Assembly: GCF_003207895.1 (NCBI RefSeq)
Contig: NZ_NKUB01000002.1
Coordinates: forward strand, 248,001 to 312,000
Source: Komagataeibacter swingsii
GTDB taxonomy: Bacteria; Pseudomonadota; Alphaproteobacteria; Acetobacterales; Acetobacteraceae
Direction: 5' to 3'
DNA length: 64,000 bases
The position numbers and the translations under genes were made by a program. Below, in pieces: positions 46,415 through 55,120 of the stretch (position 1 is its first letter; each line of letters starts with the position of its first letter). The notes below the pieces were generated by a model. The model worked only from the letters and a program-made list of their open reading frames with translations, was not told the DNA's origin and searched no databases.

Positions 46415-48034
46415 ATGCCCCTCGACCTCGCCATCATCAACGCTGACATTCACGGCCATGCCGCGCCCGTCAATGCGGTCGGCATCATGGACGGACATAT
46501 CGTGGCAATCGGCCCATCATCCGACATCATGGCGCAATGTGACCCGGACACTGTCATCCGTGACCTGGGCGGCATGTTCCTGATGCCGGGCTTTATTGAT
46601 GTCCACATGCATATCGCCATGGCGGCCGACTATCTTTCCGCCATCGGGCTGCGGGATGTACGGAGCATGAAGGCCCTGCTGGAACGGGTCGCGGCATGGG
46701 CGGCGGCACACCCTGATGCGCCATGGATCCGCGGGCTGGAATGGAGCTACGGCTACCCCGACCTGCCCAACGGTGAATTTGATGCGCGCATGATTGACAG
46801 CATCCTGCCAGACCGCCCGGTCATCCTGACATCCGGCATGGCGCATGCGGCATGGGCGAATTCCCGCGCCATGGAAATCGCCGGAATCACCCGCGACACG
46901 CCCGACCCGGAAAATGGCGAGATCGTCCGTCGCGCCGACGGCACGCCATCGGGCTGGCTGAAGGAAGACGCCGTCCACCTTGTCACCAGCCATATCCCCC
47001 CCATGACCGGGCCGGAGATGGACCATGCGCTGGGTCTGGTGCTGGATACGGCGTCACGGCTGGGCATCACCCGCATGCAGAGCGCAGCGTATGACGAAGC
47101 CTACCTGCCGCTGCTGTCGGCACGAGACGCGGCGGGCACGCTGCCGGTCCGCATCGGGATGATGACGGAAATAGAACCCGATCCCGGCCTGACGCCACAA
47201 CGCCTGCGCGAGGCACTGGAACTGCGTGCGCGCTATGACAATGCCATGGTGCGGCTGGACGGCATCAAGTTCTTCCTTGACGGCGTGCTGGAATCCCATA
47301 CCGGCTACATGCCCGAAGGCTACGCGGACCAGCCGGATGCGCGCGGCACCCTGTTATGGGACCGCACGGCCTATATCGATGCGGTCCGTACCGGCGTGGC
47401 GCACGGGCTGGACATATGGACCCACGCCATCGGGCCGGGGGCTGTCCACCTGGCGCTTGACGCAGCGGAAAACGCGGGCAACAGCCCGGGCCGCGCGCGC
47501 ATTCGCGTGGAACATGCCGAACTGCCCTATCCCGATGACATCGCGCGTTTTGCCAGCACATCCACCATCGCCAGCATGCAGCCCGTCATGATCGCGCCGG
47601 CGGATGAATGGATGGGCATGGAAGGGGTATGGAAAAAGCGCGTGGGGGATAACCGCGCGCAACTGGCCTTTCCAATGCGCGCGCTGCTGGATGCGGGCAG
47701 CATGCTGGCGTTCGGTACGGACTGGCCGATCGTATCCCTCGATCCCCTGCGCGGGCTGCGCAAGGCCGTCCTGCGCCGTCCCATCGGGGCACCGGCATCA
47801 GAGGCGTGGATACCGACCCAGGCGATCAGCTTTCCCGAAGCATTCGACAGCTATACCGGAAAAGCCGCGGTAGCGGCCGGGCGCGAACGCCACGAAGGCC
47901 GCATTGCCCTGGGCTACCGCGCGGATATCGCGGCCCTGTCAGGCAATCCCTTCATGATGGACCCGGACAGCCTGCCGGACCTGAAATGCATGCTGACGGT
48001 CACGGCTGGCCGTATCGTCCACGACCTTACCTGA
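46415..48034 (+). CDS. Amidohydrolase (YtcJ / Amidohydro_3 family)
   Basis: This 539-residue metal-dependent hydrolase has DVHMH in FIDVHMHIAMAAD (metal ligands), then THAIGPGAVHLALDA, RVEHAEL and FGTDWPIVSLDPL with the final metal aspartate. The ATG at 46415 has AGGA eight bases upstream; an upstream GTG at 46322 adds residues with no family match. YtcJ-like enzymes act on amides or cyclic amides such as hydantoin-like rings. It overlaps the end of permease 2 by eight bases on the opposite strand. It could open the ring of an imidazolone-type compound. Confidence 0.83.
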   Translation: MPLDLAIINADIHGHAAPVNAVGIMDGHIVAIGPSSDIMAQCDPDTVIRDLGGMFLMPGFIDVHMHIAMAADYLSAIGLRDVRSMKALLERVAAWAAAHPDAPWIRGLEWSYGYPDLPNGEFDARMIDSILPDRPVILTSGMAHAAWANSRAMEIAGITRDTPDPENGEIVRRADGTPSGWLKEDAVHLVTSHIPPMTGPEMDHALGLVLDTASRLGITRMQSAAYDEAYLPLLSARDAAGTLPVRIGMMTEIEPDPGLTPQRLREALELRARYDNAMVRLDGIKFFLDGVLESHTGYMPEGYADQPDARGTLLWDRTAYIDAVRTGVAHGLDIWTHAIGPGAVHLALDAAENAGNSPGRARIRVEHAELPYPDDIARFASTSTIASMQPVMIAPADEWMGMEGVWKKRVGDNRAQLAFPMRALLDAGSMLAFGTDWPIVSLDPLRGLRKAVLRRPIGAPASEAWIPTQAISFPEAFDSYTGKAAVAAGRERHEGRIALGYRADIAALSGNPFMMDPDSLPDLKCMLTVTAGRIVHDLT

Positions 48035-49427
48035 CGACAGGGCGCATGGGGGCATCCGGCTTGCGGCATACCAGCCAGTAAACAAGGCCCGGCAGCAGGA
48101 TGCCCACTACCCATGACAGGTCAACCCCATCCATCTGCCGGGCCAACAGGCCGGAATACAGTTCGTTGGAAATAAAGGGCACCTGCACGACAATACCCAT
48201 GATGTAACAGAAAATGGCCGGCCGGTTGAAGCGTCCGTATATGCCGCCGTCATGACGGAAAAAGGACTGAATATCATAATCACCGTGCCGGATCAGGTAA
48301 TAGTCAACCAGGTTGATCGCCGTCCATGGCGACAGGACGGCCAGCAGGAATTCAATGAAGCTGTTGAGGATATGCAGTATGTCGCCACTAAGCAGAATGG
48401 TCAGCAGCACGGACAGCAGCAGCAGCCCGCCCGACAGCAGCCCGCGACTGCGCGCCGTGGGGCGCCATGTCGGCCACATGGTATAGAACAGGGTCATGCA
48501 GGACAGGGCCGCGCAATAGATCTGCATCGTGCATGAAACCGTGATCGAAACCAGGACAATACCAAGCAGAAGACAGGCCGCCGGCGCATAATGCGCCTGG
48601 ATCGCGGCATAAAAATTATCCGCCCACGCGGTGCTTCCCAGATAGGCCCCAAGGAAGGTCGGGACTGCGGTTCCGACAATGCTGCCCGTCATGCACGACC
48701 AGAACGCATCGCGTTCGGGCGTATCGGCAGGCAGGTAACGCGAATAATCCGATACATAGGGTGCATAGGCCACCTGCCACAGCACCCCGATCGAGATGGC
48801 GGCTACGAAGTCATGCATGCGGGGGATCGCCAACAGCGGCTGGACCGGCAGGGCATGCAGGTAAAACAGGAAGAAGAACGCAAGGGCGAAGAAAGCCGTG
48901 GCCGCCACATAGGTAAACCCGACCACGAACCGTTCAATCCACCCATGCCCGACAATGCACAGCGCCAGGATGGCCACAGCCAGGGCATAGACAGGTAACT
49001 GGAGCGGCGGCCCGCCCAGGGCCTGCTGCACCTGTTCGCGCCCGATGGCCAGCAGCGTGGCCGTAAAGCCCACGTACATGACAATGACGACAACAATGAC
49101 CAGTAGCGCCCCATAGGCCCCGAACTGCCCACGTGTCTGCTGCATCTGCGGAATGCCCAGATGCGGCCCCTGGGCGGCGTGCAGGGCCATGAACATGCCC
49201 CCCACCCCGTTGCCGGCCAGAATGGCAAGCGCCGCCCAGAACAGCGACAGGTGACAGACCTGGCAATAGATCATGCCGGTCAGGATCGCGAGTATGTTCT
49301 GGTTCGCCCCCAGCCAGACCAGGCACAGCCCGCGCGTATTCCCCCGGCGCCGGTCAGCCGGTATGGGGAAAATCGTATCTTCCTCAACGGCCAGAACCGA
49401 ATTACGCAATGGTGCGTCAAGGTCCAT
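48027..49427 (-). CDS. NCS1-family permease 2
   Basis: This 466-residue membrane protein with about 12 helices has the same core blocks as permease 1: GNGVGGMFMALHAAQGPHLGIPQM, QVAYAPYVSDYSRYLP and SPWTAINLVDYYLIRHGDYD. The start at 49427 follows GGAG by nine bases. It is convergent with the amidohydrolase and follows the kinase region. The divergence from permease 1 in the N-terminal third suggests another substrate. Confidence 0.86.
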   Translation of the reverse strand: MDLDAPLRNSVLAVEEDTIFPIPADRRRGNTRGLCLVWLGANQNILAILTGMIYCQVCHLSLFWAALAILAGNGVGGMFMALHAAQGPHLGIPQMQQTRGQFGAYGALLVIVVVIVMYVGFTATLLAIGREQVQQALGGPPLQLPVYALAVAILALCIVGHGWIERFVVGFTYVAATAFFALAFFFLFYLHALPVQPLLAIPRMHDFVAAISIGVLWQVAYAPYVSDYSRYLPADTPERDAFWSCMTGSIVGTAVPTFLGAYLGSTAWADNFYAAIQAHYAPAACLLLGIVLVSITVSCTMQIYCAALSCMTLFYTMWPTWRPTARSRGLLSGGLLLLSVLLTILLSGDILHILNSFIEFLLAVLSPWTAINLVDYYLIRHGDYDIQSFFRHDGGIYGRFNRPAIFCYIMGIVVQVPFISNELYSGLLARQMDGVDLSWVVGILLPGLVYWLVCRKPDAPMRPVVR

Positions 49428-49489
49428 ATGCGGCAACTCCTTCAACAACAGGGGATCACTGTTATCAGATTGGCTCCGGAATGATATTT

Positions 49490-50773
49490 CTAATTCCCCG
49501 GATCGATCGCATCAAGGAAACGGCTGACCACATCGCGTCCCGGCGGCACGGGTTCACTGCCGCACATGACGGCGATCGCCAACCCGGTCAGGGATGAAAG
49601 CGGGGTATGGCCGCCAGCGCCCCCGGCGCACAGGTCCATCACCAGCGTGGGGCAGCAGAACAGCCCGCACCGGATCGTCGCGCGCCAGTCGGCGGGCAGG
49701 TGCCCCGTGGCGCGCATGTGGGCCAGCAGCGGACGCCACAGCAGTTCCGCCTTGGAATCCAGAAAGGCGCGCCGCAGGTCATTCATTTCCCATGCCAGCG
49801 TGACATCCAGTATCCCGTCCGGCGTCACACTGGCATGGGTGGGGGTATCCACGGGCAGGTCATGGGGGTGATACAGCCAGTCCGCATGGGCGAAGATGTT
49901 ATGGAAGGTCGCCTTGACCTCCGCCATGATGGCCGGGATATGCAGCCCGGCAAAGGCCGGGTCAAAGAAGGTCAGGCTCCTGCCCGCCCCTTCCCACCAT
50001 ACATTGGCGTTATGCGCATCCCCATGCGCCGTAACCCCGCCGGAACGGGCCAGCATGCGCGGGGAAAGCAGCCGCATGCTGCGTTCCAGCATGCAACGCA
50101 GCGTATCGGCATACATGGTCCCGTTGATGCGCCACTTCATGTCAAGCAACGCCTGATCGGCAACAGCCACGCCCGGAAACGCGAATGTGCGGCCCGATGC
50201 GAAAAAACGCGCCGCCCGCGCCCCGGGCTGCGTGCCGTCGGTTGTCAGGCGGTGGTGGAACAACTGGTGAAAGGGTTCAGCAGCGCATGCGGCCCCGGAT
50301 ATCGGGTGGAAGGTGTCACGGTAGATGCGCGCCGTCAGCGCATCAAGTGCGCGCTGCGCCGCCACGACCGGCCCGATATCGGCCTGCGTCCCGTCATGGG
50401 CGCGGCACAGATCCGCCAGTCGTGGCGTTGACCGTTTTGCATAAAGCAGTATCTGCCGGCCGACAGCCCGCGACACATAAACCGGCATGTCGATCGGGTA
50501 GCCCGCATCGCGCAGGACCTCGTCACGGTAGAATTCCTGCAGGGTGCTTTCCTCATTTTCCTCATGATGGAATTTGAAGAAATATTCCTCCCCCGTCGGG
50601 GTGGTCAGGAAGCCATTTACGGAATTCAGGCTGTATCCATCATTGCCCAGCGTGATATTGCTGGCCTGCAACCCGAATTCTTCCCGTATCAGATCGGAAA
50701 GGATCGTGCATGTCCGCGCCATGTCTTTCGCACGAAAGGCCTGAAGCGCCTGCGCGGATGCTGAGCCATTCAT
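49490..50773 (-). CDS. APH/choline-kinase-fold phosphotransferase
   Basis: The 427-residue protein has the kinase-like core of the aminoglycoside phosphotransferase family: a possible ATP lysine K67 (YFFKFHH), the catalytic loop HGDAHNANVWW (H250, D252, N255) and the metal aspartate D271 (FFDPAFAG). The family includes choline, ethanolamine, homoserine and hydroxylysine kinases. There is no resistance-gene context. It lies behind the HisD-family gene on the same strand, separated by about 195 bases that hold a repeat, and could phosphorylate an amino alcohol. The real substrate is unknown. Confidence 0.7.
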   Translation of the reverse strand: MNGSASAQALQAFRAKDMARTCTILSDLIREEFGLQASNITLGNDGYSLNSVNGFLTTPTGEEYFFKFHHEENEESTLQEFYRDEVLRDAGYPIDMPVYVSRAVGRQILLYAKRSTPRLADLCRAHDGTQADIGPVVAAQRALDALTARIYRDTFHPISGAACAAEPFHQLFHHRLTTDGTQPGARAARFFASGRTFAFPGVAVADQALLDMKWRINGTMYADTLRCMLERSMRLLSPRMLARSGGVTAHGDAHNANVWWEGAGRSLTFFDPAFAGLHIPAIMAEVKATFHNIFAHADWLYHPHDLPVDTPTHASVTPDGILDVTLAWEMNDLRRAFLDSKAELLWRPLLAHMRATGHLPADWRATIRCGLFCCPTLVMDLCAGGAGGHTPLSSLTGLAIAVMCGSEPVPPGRDVVSRFLDAIDPGN

Positions 50774-50860
50774 GAATACAGCCTTTATTTTGCAACTATC
50801 GGTTGAGGGATGGTTTCAAAACAAACCATTGATGAAACGGCCCTGAACATTTCCGGAGCC

Positions 50861-50888
50861 GCCCTTTCCCCGAAAAGGCGGTCTTCCC
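50861..50888. repeat. CCGCC/GGCGG hairpin of the intergenic repeat family
   Basis: CCGCCCTTTCCCCGAAAAGGCGG is a short stem related to the hairpins in the MITE-like element at 23377-23566 and at 59517-59565. It lies between the HisD-family gene and the kinase. Confidence 0.45.
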
Positions 50889-50968
50889 GGAACTTCCCGG
50901 AAATGGCATTATCAGACATCTCCCTGTAATGTCCGGGCAGCATCACGGGCGGCCTGTAAAGCCGTCCC

Positions 50969-52291
50969 TTACTGGCCTTCGGGCAGGGGCCGGGCCGGGG
51001 ACACCGCGCGCGCATGGCCCGAAAACCCTTCATATGACGCAAAACGGTGCGTGTGGGCCGCCATTTCCCTGTATCCGCGCGCGGACACGCGGGCAAAGGA
51101 CATCCGTTTCATGTAATCATGCACCGAAAGCGGCGAATGCGTGCGCGCGGCCCGGTTTGTGGGCAGCACGGCATTGGGGCCAATGACGTAATTGCCAAGG
51201 CTGACGGGCGTGTGATTGCCCAGCAGCACCTCGCCCGCGTTACGGATGCGCCCAAGGTCAGCCATCGGGTCGCGTGTCAGGATCTCAAGGTGTTCAGGGG
51301 CATAGGCATTGGTGAATTCCACCGCCGTATCAAAGTCGCGCGTCAGCACGATGCCACCATAGGCGCCGCACAGGACGGTGGATGAAAATTCGGCGCGTTT
51401 TGCATCCATCTGCCGCCAGTGCCCGGGCAGCGCCTCCCGCACGCCCTGCGCCACGCGCGGGCTGTCCGTCACCAGCCAAGCGGAGGAATCCGGCCCATGT
51501 TCGGATTCGATAATCAGGTCCAGCGCCGCCAGGGCGGGATCAACGCTGTCATCGGCCAGGATGATCGCCTCACTGGGGCCAGCGGGCACGCCAGGGTCGA
51601 TGATGTGCGAAAGCAATTTTTTTGCCGCGACGACATACGGGCTGCCCGGCCCCACCACCTTCATGCAGGCCGGGACGGTTTGCGTGCCATAGGCCACGGC
51701 GGCCACGCCCTGCGCGCCACCACATTTGTAGACCTCGGTCACGCCAATCAGGCGCGCGGCCACGAGCGTGCCCGCATCCACGCGCCCATCCGGCGCGGGC
51801 GGCGTGATGATGACAAGGCGCGGAACCCCGGCCACCATGCCCGGAATGGCGGTCATGTTCACAACACTGGGAAACGCGCCCTTGCCACGCGGCACGTAGC
51901 AGGCCACCGATTCAATGGCGACATTCCGGTCCCCTGCCCATACGCCGGGCTGGACCTCGATCATCCAGCTGTCCTCGGGCTTCTGGGCCTCATGGAATTT
52001 GCGGATATTGCCGATTGCATATTCGATTGAACGGATCAGTTCGGGATCCATTTCACGAAAGGCGGTTTCAAACTCCTCCTCCGTCGCCCGGATGCCCATG
52101 TCGGGCACGCTCACGCCGTCATAAGCCTGCGCGAAGCGGCGCAGGGCGGCATCGCCTTCGGTGCGGACGGCCTCGATAATCGGCCTGACCCGGTCCAGAT
52201 ACGGGCCAAGGTCGGCCTCCGTACGCTCCAGAAGGTGGGCGGGAATGGTCTCTGCATCCCGCAGATCGACAAAATTGACAGTCTTGTTCAT
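50969..52291 (-). CDS. HisD-family dehydrogenase with altered active site
   Basis: The 440-residue protein is of the histidinol dehydrogenase family. It keeps the PEHL pair (E333, H334) and the metal histidines H265 and H426. It differs at positions that in E. coli HisD bind zinc or substrate: Q259 is E262, D360 is N367 (GNY instead of GDY) and H367 is A374 (PNAVLPT instead of TNHVLPT). Those substitutions recall the HpsN branch, which oxidises dihydroxypropanesulfonate. It is followed upstream by an SDR and a zinc alcohol dehydrogenase, as hpsN-O-P are. GGAAG precedes the ATG at 52291. It is not the biosynthetic hisD. Confidence 0.8.
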   Translation of the reverse strand: MNKTVNFVDLRDAETIPAHLLERTEADLGPYLDRVRPIIEAVRTEGDAALRRFAQAYDGVSVPDMGIRATEEEFETAFREMDPELIRSIEYAIGNIRKFHEAQKPEDSWMIEVQPGVWAGDRNVAIESVACYVPRGKGAFPSVVNMTAIPGMVAGVPRLVIITPPAPDGRVDAGTLVAARLIGVTEVYKCGGAQGVAAVAYGTQTVPACMKVVGPGSPYVVAAKKLLSHIIDPGVPAGPSEAIILADDSVDPALAALDLIIESEHGPDSSAWLVTDSPRVAQGVREALPGHWRQMDAKRAEFSSTVLCGAYGGIVLTRDFDTAVEFTNAYAPEHLEILTRDPMADLGRIRNAGEVLLGNHTPVSLGNYVIGPNAVLPTNRAARTHSPLSVHDYMKRMSFARVSARGYREMAAHTHRFASYEGFSGHARAVSPARPLPEGQ

Positions 52292-52452
52292 CTGGTCGCT
52301 TCCACTCAGGCAACGCATTATGGGCGGCAGGCAGCAGGCATGGCCGGGCAGAAAACCATATCCGGCCCCGCCACGCGCTACAGGCCAGTCCGGCCCCTGT
52401 TCACACGATTCATATCAATTTCAAAACGGATGGGCAACGATAATATCATACA

Positions 52453-52462
52453 TATATATACA
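52453..52462. promoter_or_regulatory. Weak HutC-like site upstream of the HisD-family gene
   Basis: TATATATACA matches nine of ten bases of the palindrome and lies about 160 bases before the HisD-family start, just after the SDR stop. AT-rich chance occurrence is possible. Confidence 0.3.
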
Positions 52463-52466
52463 ACCT

Positions 52467-53228
52467 TCAGATGGCAGCCAGGAAACCACCATCCACATAC
52501 AGGATCTGCCCGTTTACGTATGCCGCCGCATCCGAACACAGGAACTGGACAATACCCCCCAGTTCCGCAGGGTCACCAAACCGCCCCAGCGGAATGCGCG
52601 GCATCATTGCTTCGCGCCATTTTTCATCACAGAAAAAGGGTTCCGTCATTTCCGTACGGAAATATCCCGGCCCCACCGCATTGACCCGGATACCCTTCGG
52701 CCCCCATTCCGTGGCCAGTCCGCGCGTAACACCCAGCAGGCCGGATTTCGATGCCCCGTACGGTACCGCCCCGGGAATACCAACCGCGGACGCCAGCGAG
52801 CACATGTTGACGATCGCCCCCCCTGCCCGCATGCCGCCCGCCGCATGCAACGCACAGAAAAATGCCCCACGCAGGTTTGTATCGACAATCCTGTCCCACA
52901 ACGCCTCATCCGCATCCATGGCGGGACGCAGGTCTTCCGTGCCAGCATTGTTCACCAGCGCATCGATCTGGATGCCCTTTGCGCGCAGGGCCTGAAACGC
53001 CCGCCCGATATCGTCGGTATCGGCGACATCCACGGTAAAATGGTCCATGGCGAGACCATCGTCGCGCGCCATGTCGCAGGTCTCGCGCAAGGGGGCGACA
53101 GAACGGCCACCGATAAATACCCGTGCCCCCTGCCCCGCCAGATGCAATGCCACCGCCCGGCCAATGCCACGACCGCCCCCCGTCACGACAATGGCGCGAC
53201 CGCGCACACAGAACGGGTTCTGCATCAT
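52467..53228 (-). CDS. Short-chain dehydrogenase/reductase
   Basis: The 253-residue classical SDR has the NAD(P) motif TGGGRGIGRA (about residues 16-25), NNAG, the catalytic Tyr and Lys in YGASKSG, and the preceding serine in NMCSLAS. The C-terminus has the usual QILYVDGGF. GGAGGAAAC gives a strong ribosome site for the ATG at 53228. It overlaps the zinc alcohol dehydrogenase stop by four bases, so the two are co-translated. With the HisD-family enzyme this looks like a module that epimerises and oxidises a hydroxy compound. Confidence 0.87.
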   Translation of the reverse strand: MMQNPFCVRGRAIVVTGGGRGIGRAVALHLAGQGARVFIGGRSVAPLRETCDMARDDGLAMDHFTVDVADTDDIGRAFQALRAKGIQIDALVNNAGTEDLRPAMDADEALWDRIVDTNLRGAFFCALHAAGGMRAGGAIVNMCSLASAVGIPGAVPYGASKSGLLGVTRGLATEWGPKGIRVNAVGPGYFRTEMTEPFFCDEKWREAMMPRIPLGRFGDPAELGGIVQFLCSDAAAYVNGQILYVDGGFLAAI

Positions 53229-54247
53229 GTTTCCTCCGTAACACAATGGGGCAGGACCAGTGTTTTCAGCCCTGCACGCCGTTGTGCCAGCAGTTCCCCA
53301 TAGACCTCCGGTATCCGCCCCACCCCCTGCACGATGGATACGAAGGCTTTCAGCCGTTCGCGCAAGGCAGGCAGCAGGGCGATGGCCTGCGGCATTTCAT
53401 CGGCGAAGGCGCTGACGCCACGCACCTCCAGCTCACGTTCGACAATAACATTCAGGTCAAGGTCGAGCCTTGTCGCGCCCAGCCCGGCCAGAACCAGCCG
53501 CGTTCCCGGCGCGGCGCAGCCCAGCAGGTGTCCCGCCACCGCAACCGATCCCGTGGTGTCCAGCATGAAACGGGGCGACCGGCCAGTGACAAGGGTGCCG
53601 AGCGCATCCAGCGCCACGGGCGCAACCCCGCAGGTTTCCTGCAACAGATGCTGGCGCTGCGGGTCGCGTTCGACAAGGTAGACCGCGCCATCATGCCGTT
53701 CGGACAACACCAGCGCCGCAAGGCCGCCGATCGCCCCGCCGCCACAGACCACGACAGGTTGGCCCGGATCGGGGGCCAGCCGGTTTACGGCATGCACCGC
53801 CACGGACAGGGGTTCAGCCAGTGCGGCCAGCCAGAACGGCGTATCGGGGGGAACGCGGTGCAACTGGCGGGCCGGAAGTGTCACTTCCCCCGCGAACCCG
53901 CCATCGCAGACCTCGCCCACAAATCCCAGCGTGGCGCACAGGTTACGCCGCCCCTGCCGGCACGATGGGCACTGCCCGCATCCCACGCGGGAATCCGCCA
54001 CCACGCGGTCCCCGGTCCGGAATCCGGTAACGCCAGGCCCGACTGCCATGACTTCACCGGAAAACTCATGCCCCGGTGTGACGGGCGCGCGCGTAATCCA
54101 CTGGCCTGTCCGGAAATTGTGCAGGTCCGAACCGCAGATTCCGGCCGCCATGACCCGTATCCGCACCTGATCCGGACCCGGCGCAACCGGCGCCGGAACC
54201 GTTTCGATGCGTATGTCCCCCATTCCGTATAAACGTGCTGCCTGCAT
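53225..54247 (-). CDS. Zinc-dependent medium-chain alcohol dehydrogenase
   Basis: The 340-residue MDR enzyme has catalytic zinc ligands C38 (GICGSDLH), H (GHEFSGEV), and a structural zinc site in VGCGQCPSCRQGRRNLC. A Rossmann GGGAIG motif lies near residue 170. It resembles sorbitol, threonine or butanediol dehydrogenases. It is the first gene of the unit with the SDR. In the hpsNOP scheme the corresponding enzyme inverts a secondary alcohol. No substrate can be read from sequence. Confidence 0.85.
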   Translation of the reverse strand: MQAARLYGMGDIRIETVPAPVAPGPDQVRIRVMAAGICGSDLHNFRTGQWITRAPVTPGHEFSGEVMAVGPGVTGFRTGDRVVADSRVGCGQCPSCRQGRRNLCATLGFVGEVCDGGFAGEVTLPARQLHRVPPDTPFWLAALAEPLSVAVHAVNRLAPDPGQPVVVCGGGAIGGLAALVLSERHDGAVYLVERDPQRQHLLQETCGVAPVALDALGTLVTGRSPRFMLDTTGSVAVAGHLLGCAAPGTRLVLAGLGATRLDLDLNVIVERELEVRGVSAFADEMPQAIALLPALRERLKAFVSIVQGVGRIPEVYGELLAQRRAGLKTLVLPHCVTEET

Positions 54248-54281
54248 CCGTCATCCCTTCCGCGTCATGTCCGGGTGGCCA

Positions 54282-55103
54282 TCAGGCCTGTGGCTTCCAG
54301 TCCAGAACGGTATCAAGGAATCCCGCCATGGCTGCGGAAAGCCTGCGGAAAGCCGTTTCGTCCAGCGGCCATGGGGCGTCTTCGTGCTGGAGATAGGTGC
54401 TCTGGGCAATTTCCATCTGCACGGCATGAAAACCCCTGTCCGGCTGTCCGTAATGCCGGGTGGTGTACCCCCCGCGAAAACGCCCGTTCACGACATGGGT
54501 ATAGCCGGGCAGGCTTTCCGCATGGGCCTCGATGCCCGCCAGAAGCCGCCCGTCACAGGATGCGCCACTATTCGTGCCGATGTTCAGGTCGGGCAGGCGC
54601 CCTTCAAACAGGCGGGGAATGTGGGTCCGGATGGAATGCCCGTCCCATAACACCGCCCATCCGTGCTGCCGTTTCAGCCGTTCCAGTTCCTGGCCCACCG
54701 CATCGTGATAAGGCTGCCAGAATGCGGCGGTCCTGTCCCGGACCTCGGTCTGGTCCGGCTCCTGCCCATCCTGATAAATCGGCGTGCCGTCAAATGCCAG
54801 GGCGGGCACAAGCCCGGTGCTGGGACGCCCCGGATAAAGGACGGCATCATCCGCCCCACGATTAAGGTCCACCACGTAACGCGAATACCGCGCGCGGATG
54901 ACCCCGATGCCGCGTTCGCGCGCATGGGGGGTATAGAGTTGGTCGATATACCAGTCCGTATCAGGCAGTTGCGCGCCATGCGCGGTCATGCGCCCCGCCA
55001 TGCCGGGGGGCAGGTCCGTGCCCGAATGGGGAAGTGTCAGCAGTACGGGCGCATGACCGGGCTGGAAATCGAACACCGGGGAAGCTGAAGGGATATTGGT
55101 CAT
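54282..55103 (-). CDS. hutG: N-formylglutamate deformylase HutG
   Basis: The 273-residue zinc enzyme of the FGase family has LLTLPHSGTDLP (metal His), DTDWYIDQLY, RYSRYVVDLNRG and DGHSIRTHIPRL. It hydrolyses N-formyl-L-glutamate to glutamate and formate, the last step of the five-step histidine pathway. The start is set at 55103; 55124 would overlap the hutF stop and is also possible. It lies directly behind hutF, as in Pseudomonas. Confidence 0.93.
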   Translation of the reverse strand: MTNIPSASPVFDFQPGHAPVLLTLPHSGTDLPPGMAGRMTAHGAQLPDTDWYIDQLYTPHARERGIGVIRARYSRYVVDLNRGADDAVLYPGRPSTGLVPALAFDGTPIYQDGQEPDQTEVRDRTAAFWQPYHDAVGQELERLKRQHGWAVLWDGHSIRTHIPRLFEGRLPDLNIGTNSGASCDGRLLAGIEAHAESLPGYTHVVNGRFRGGYTTRHYGQPDRGFHAVQMEIAQSTYLQHEDAPWPLDETAFRRLSAAMAGFLDTVLDWKPQA

Positions 55104-55120
55104 TGTTCGATCGCAACCTT

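Noticed and set aside
50785-51096. 103-codon minus-strand frame after the HisD-family gene
   Set aside because: It overlaps the HisD-family coding end and the repeat and has no family match.
50969-52291. Biosynthetic histidinol dehydrogenase
   Set aside because: No other his genes are near and key zinc/substrate positions are changed.
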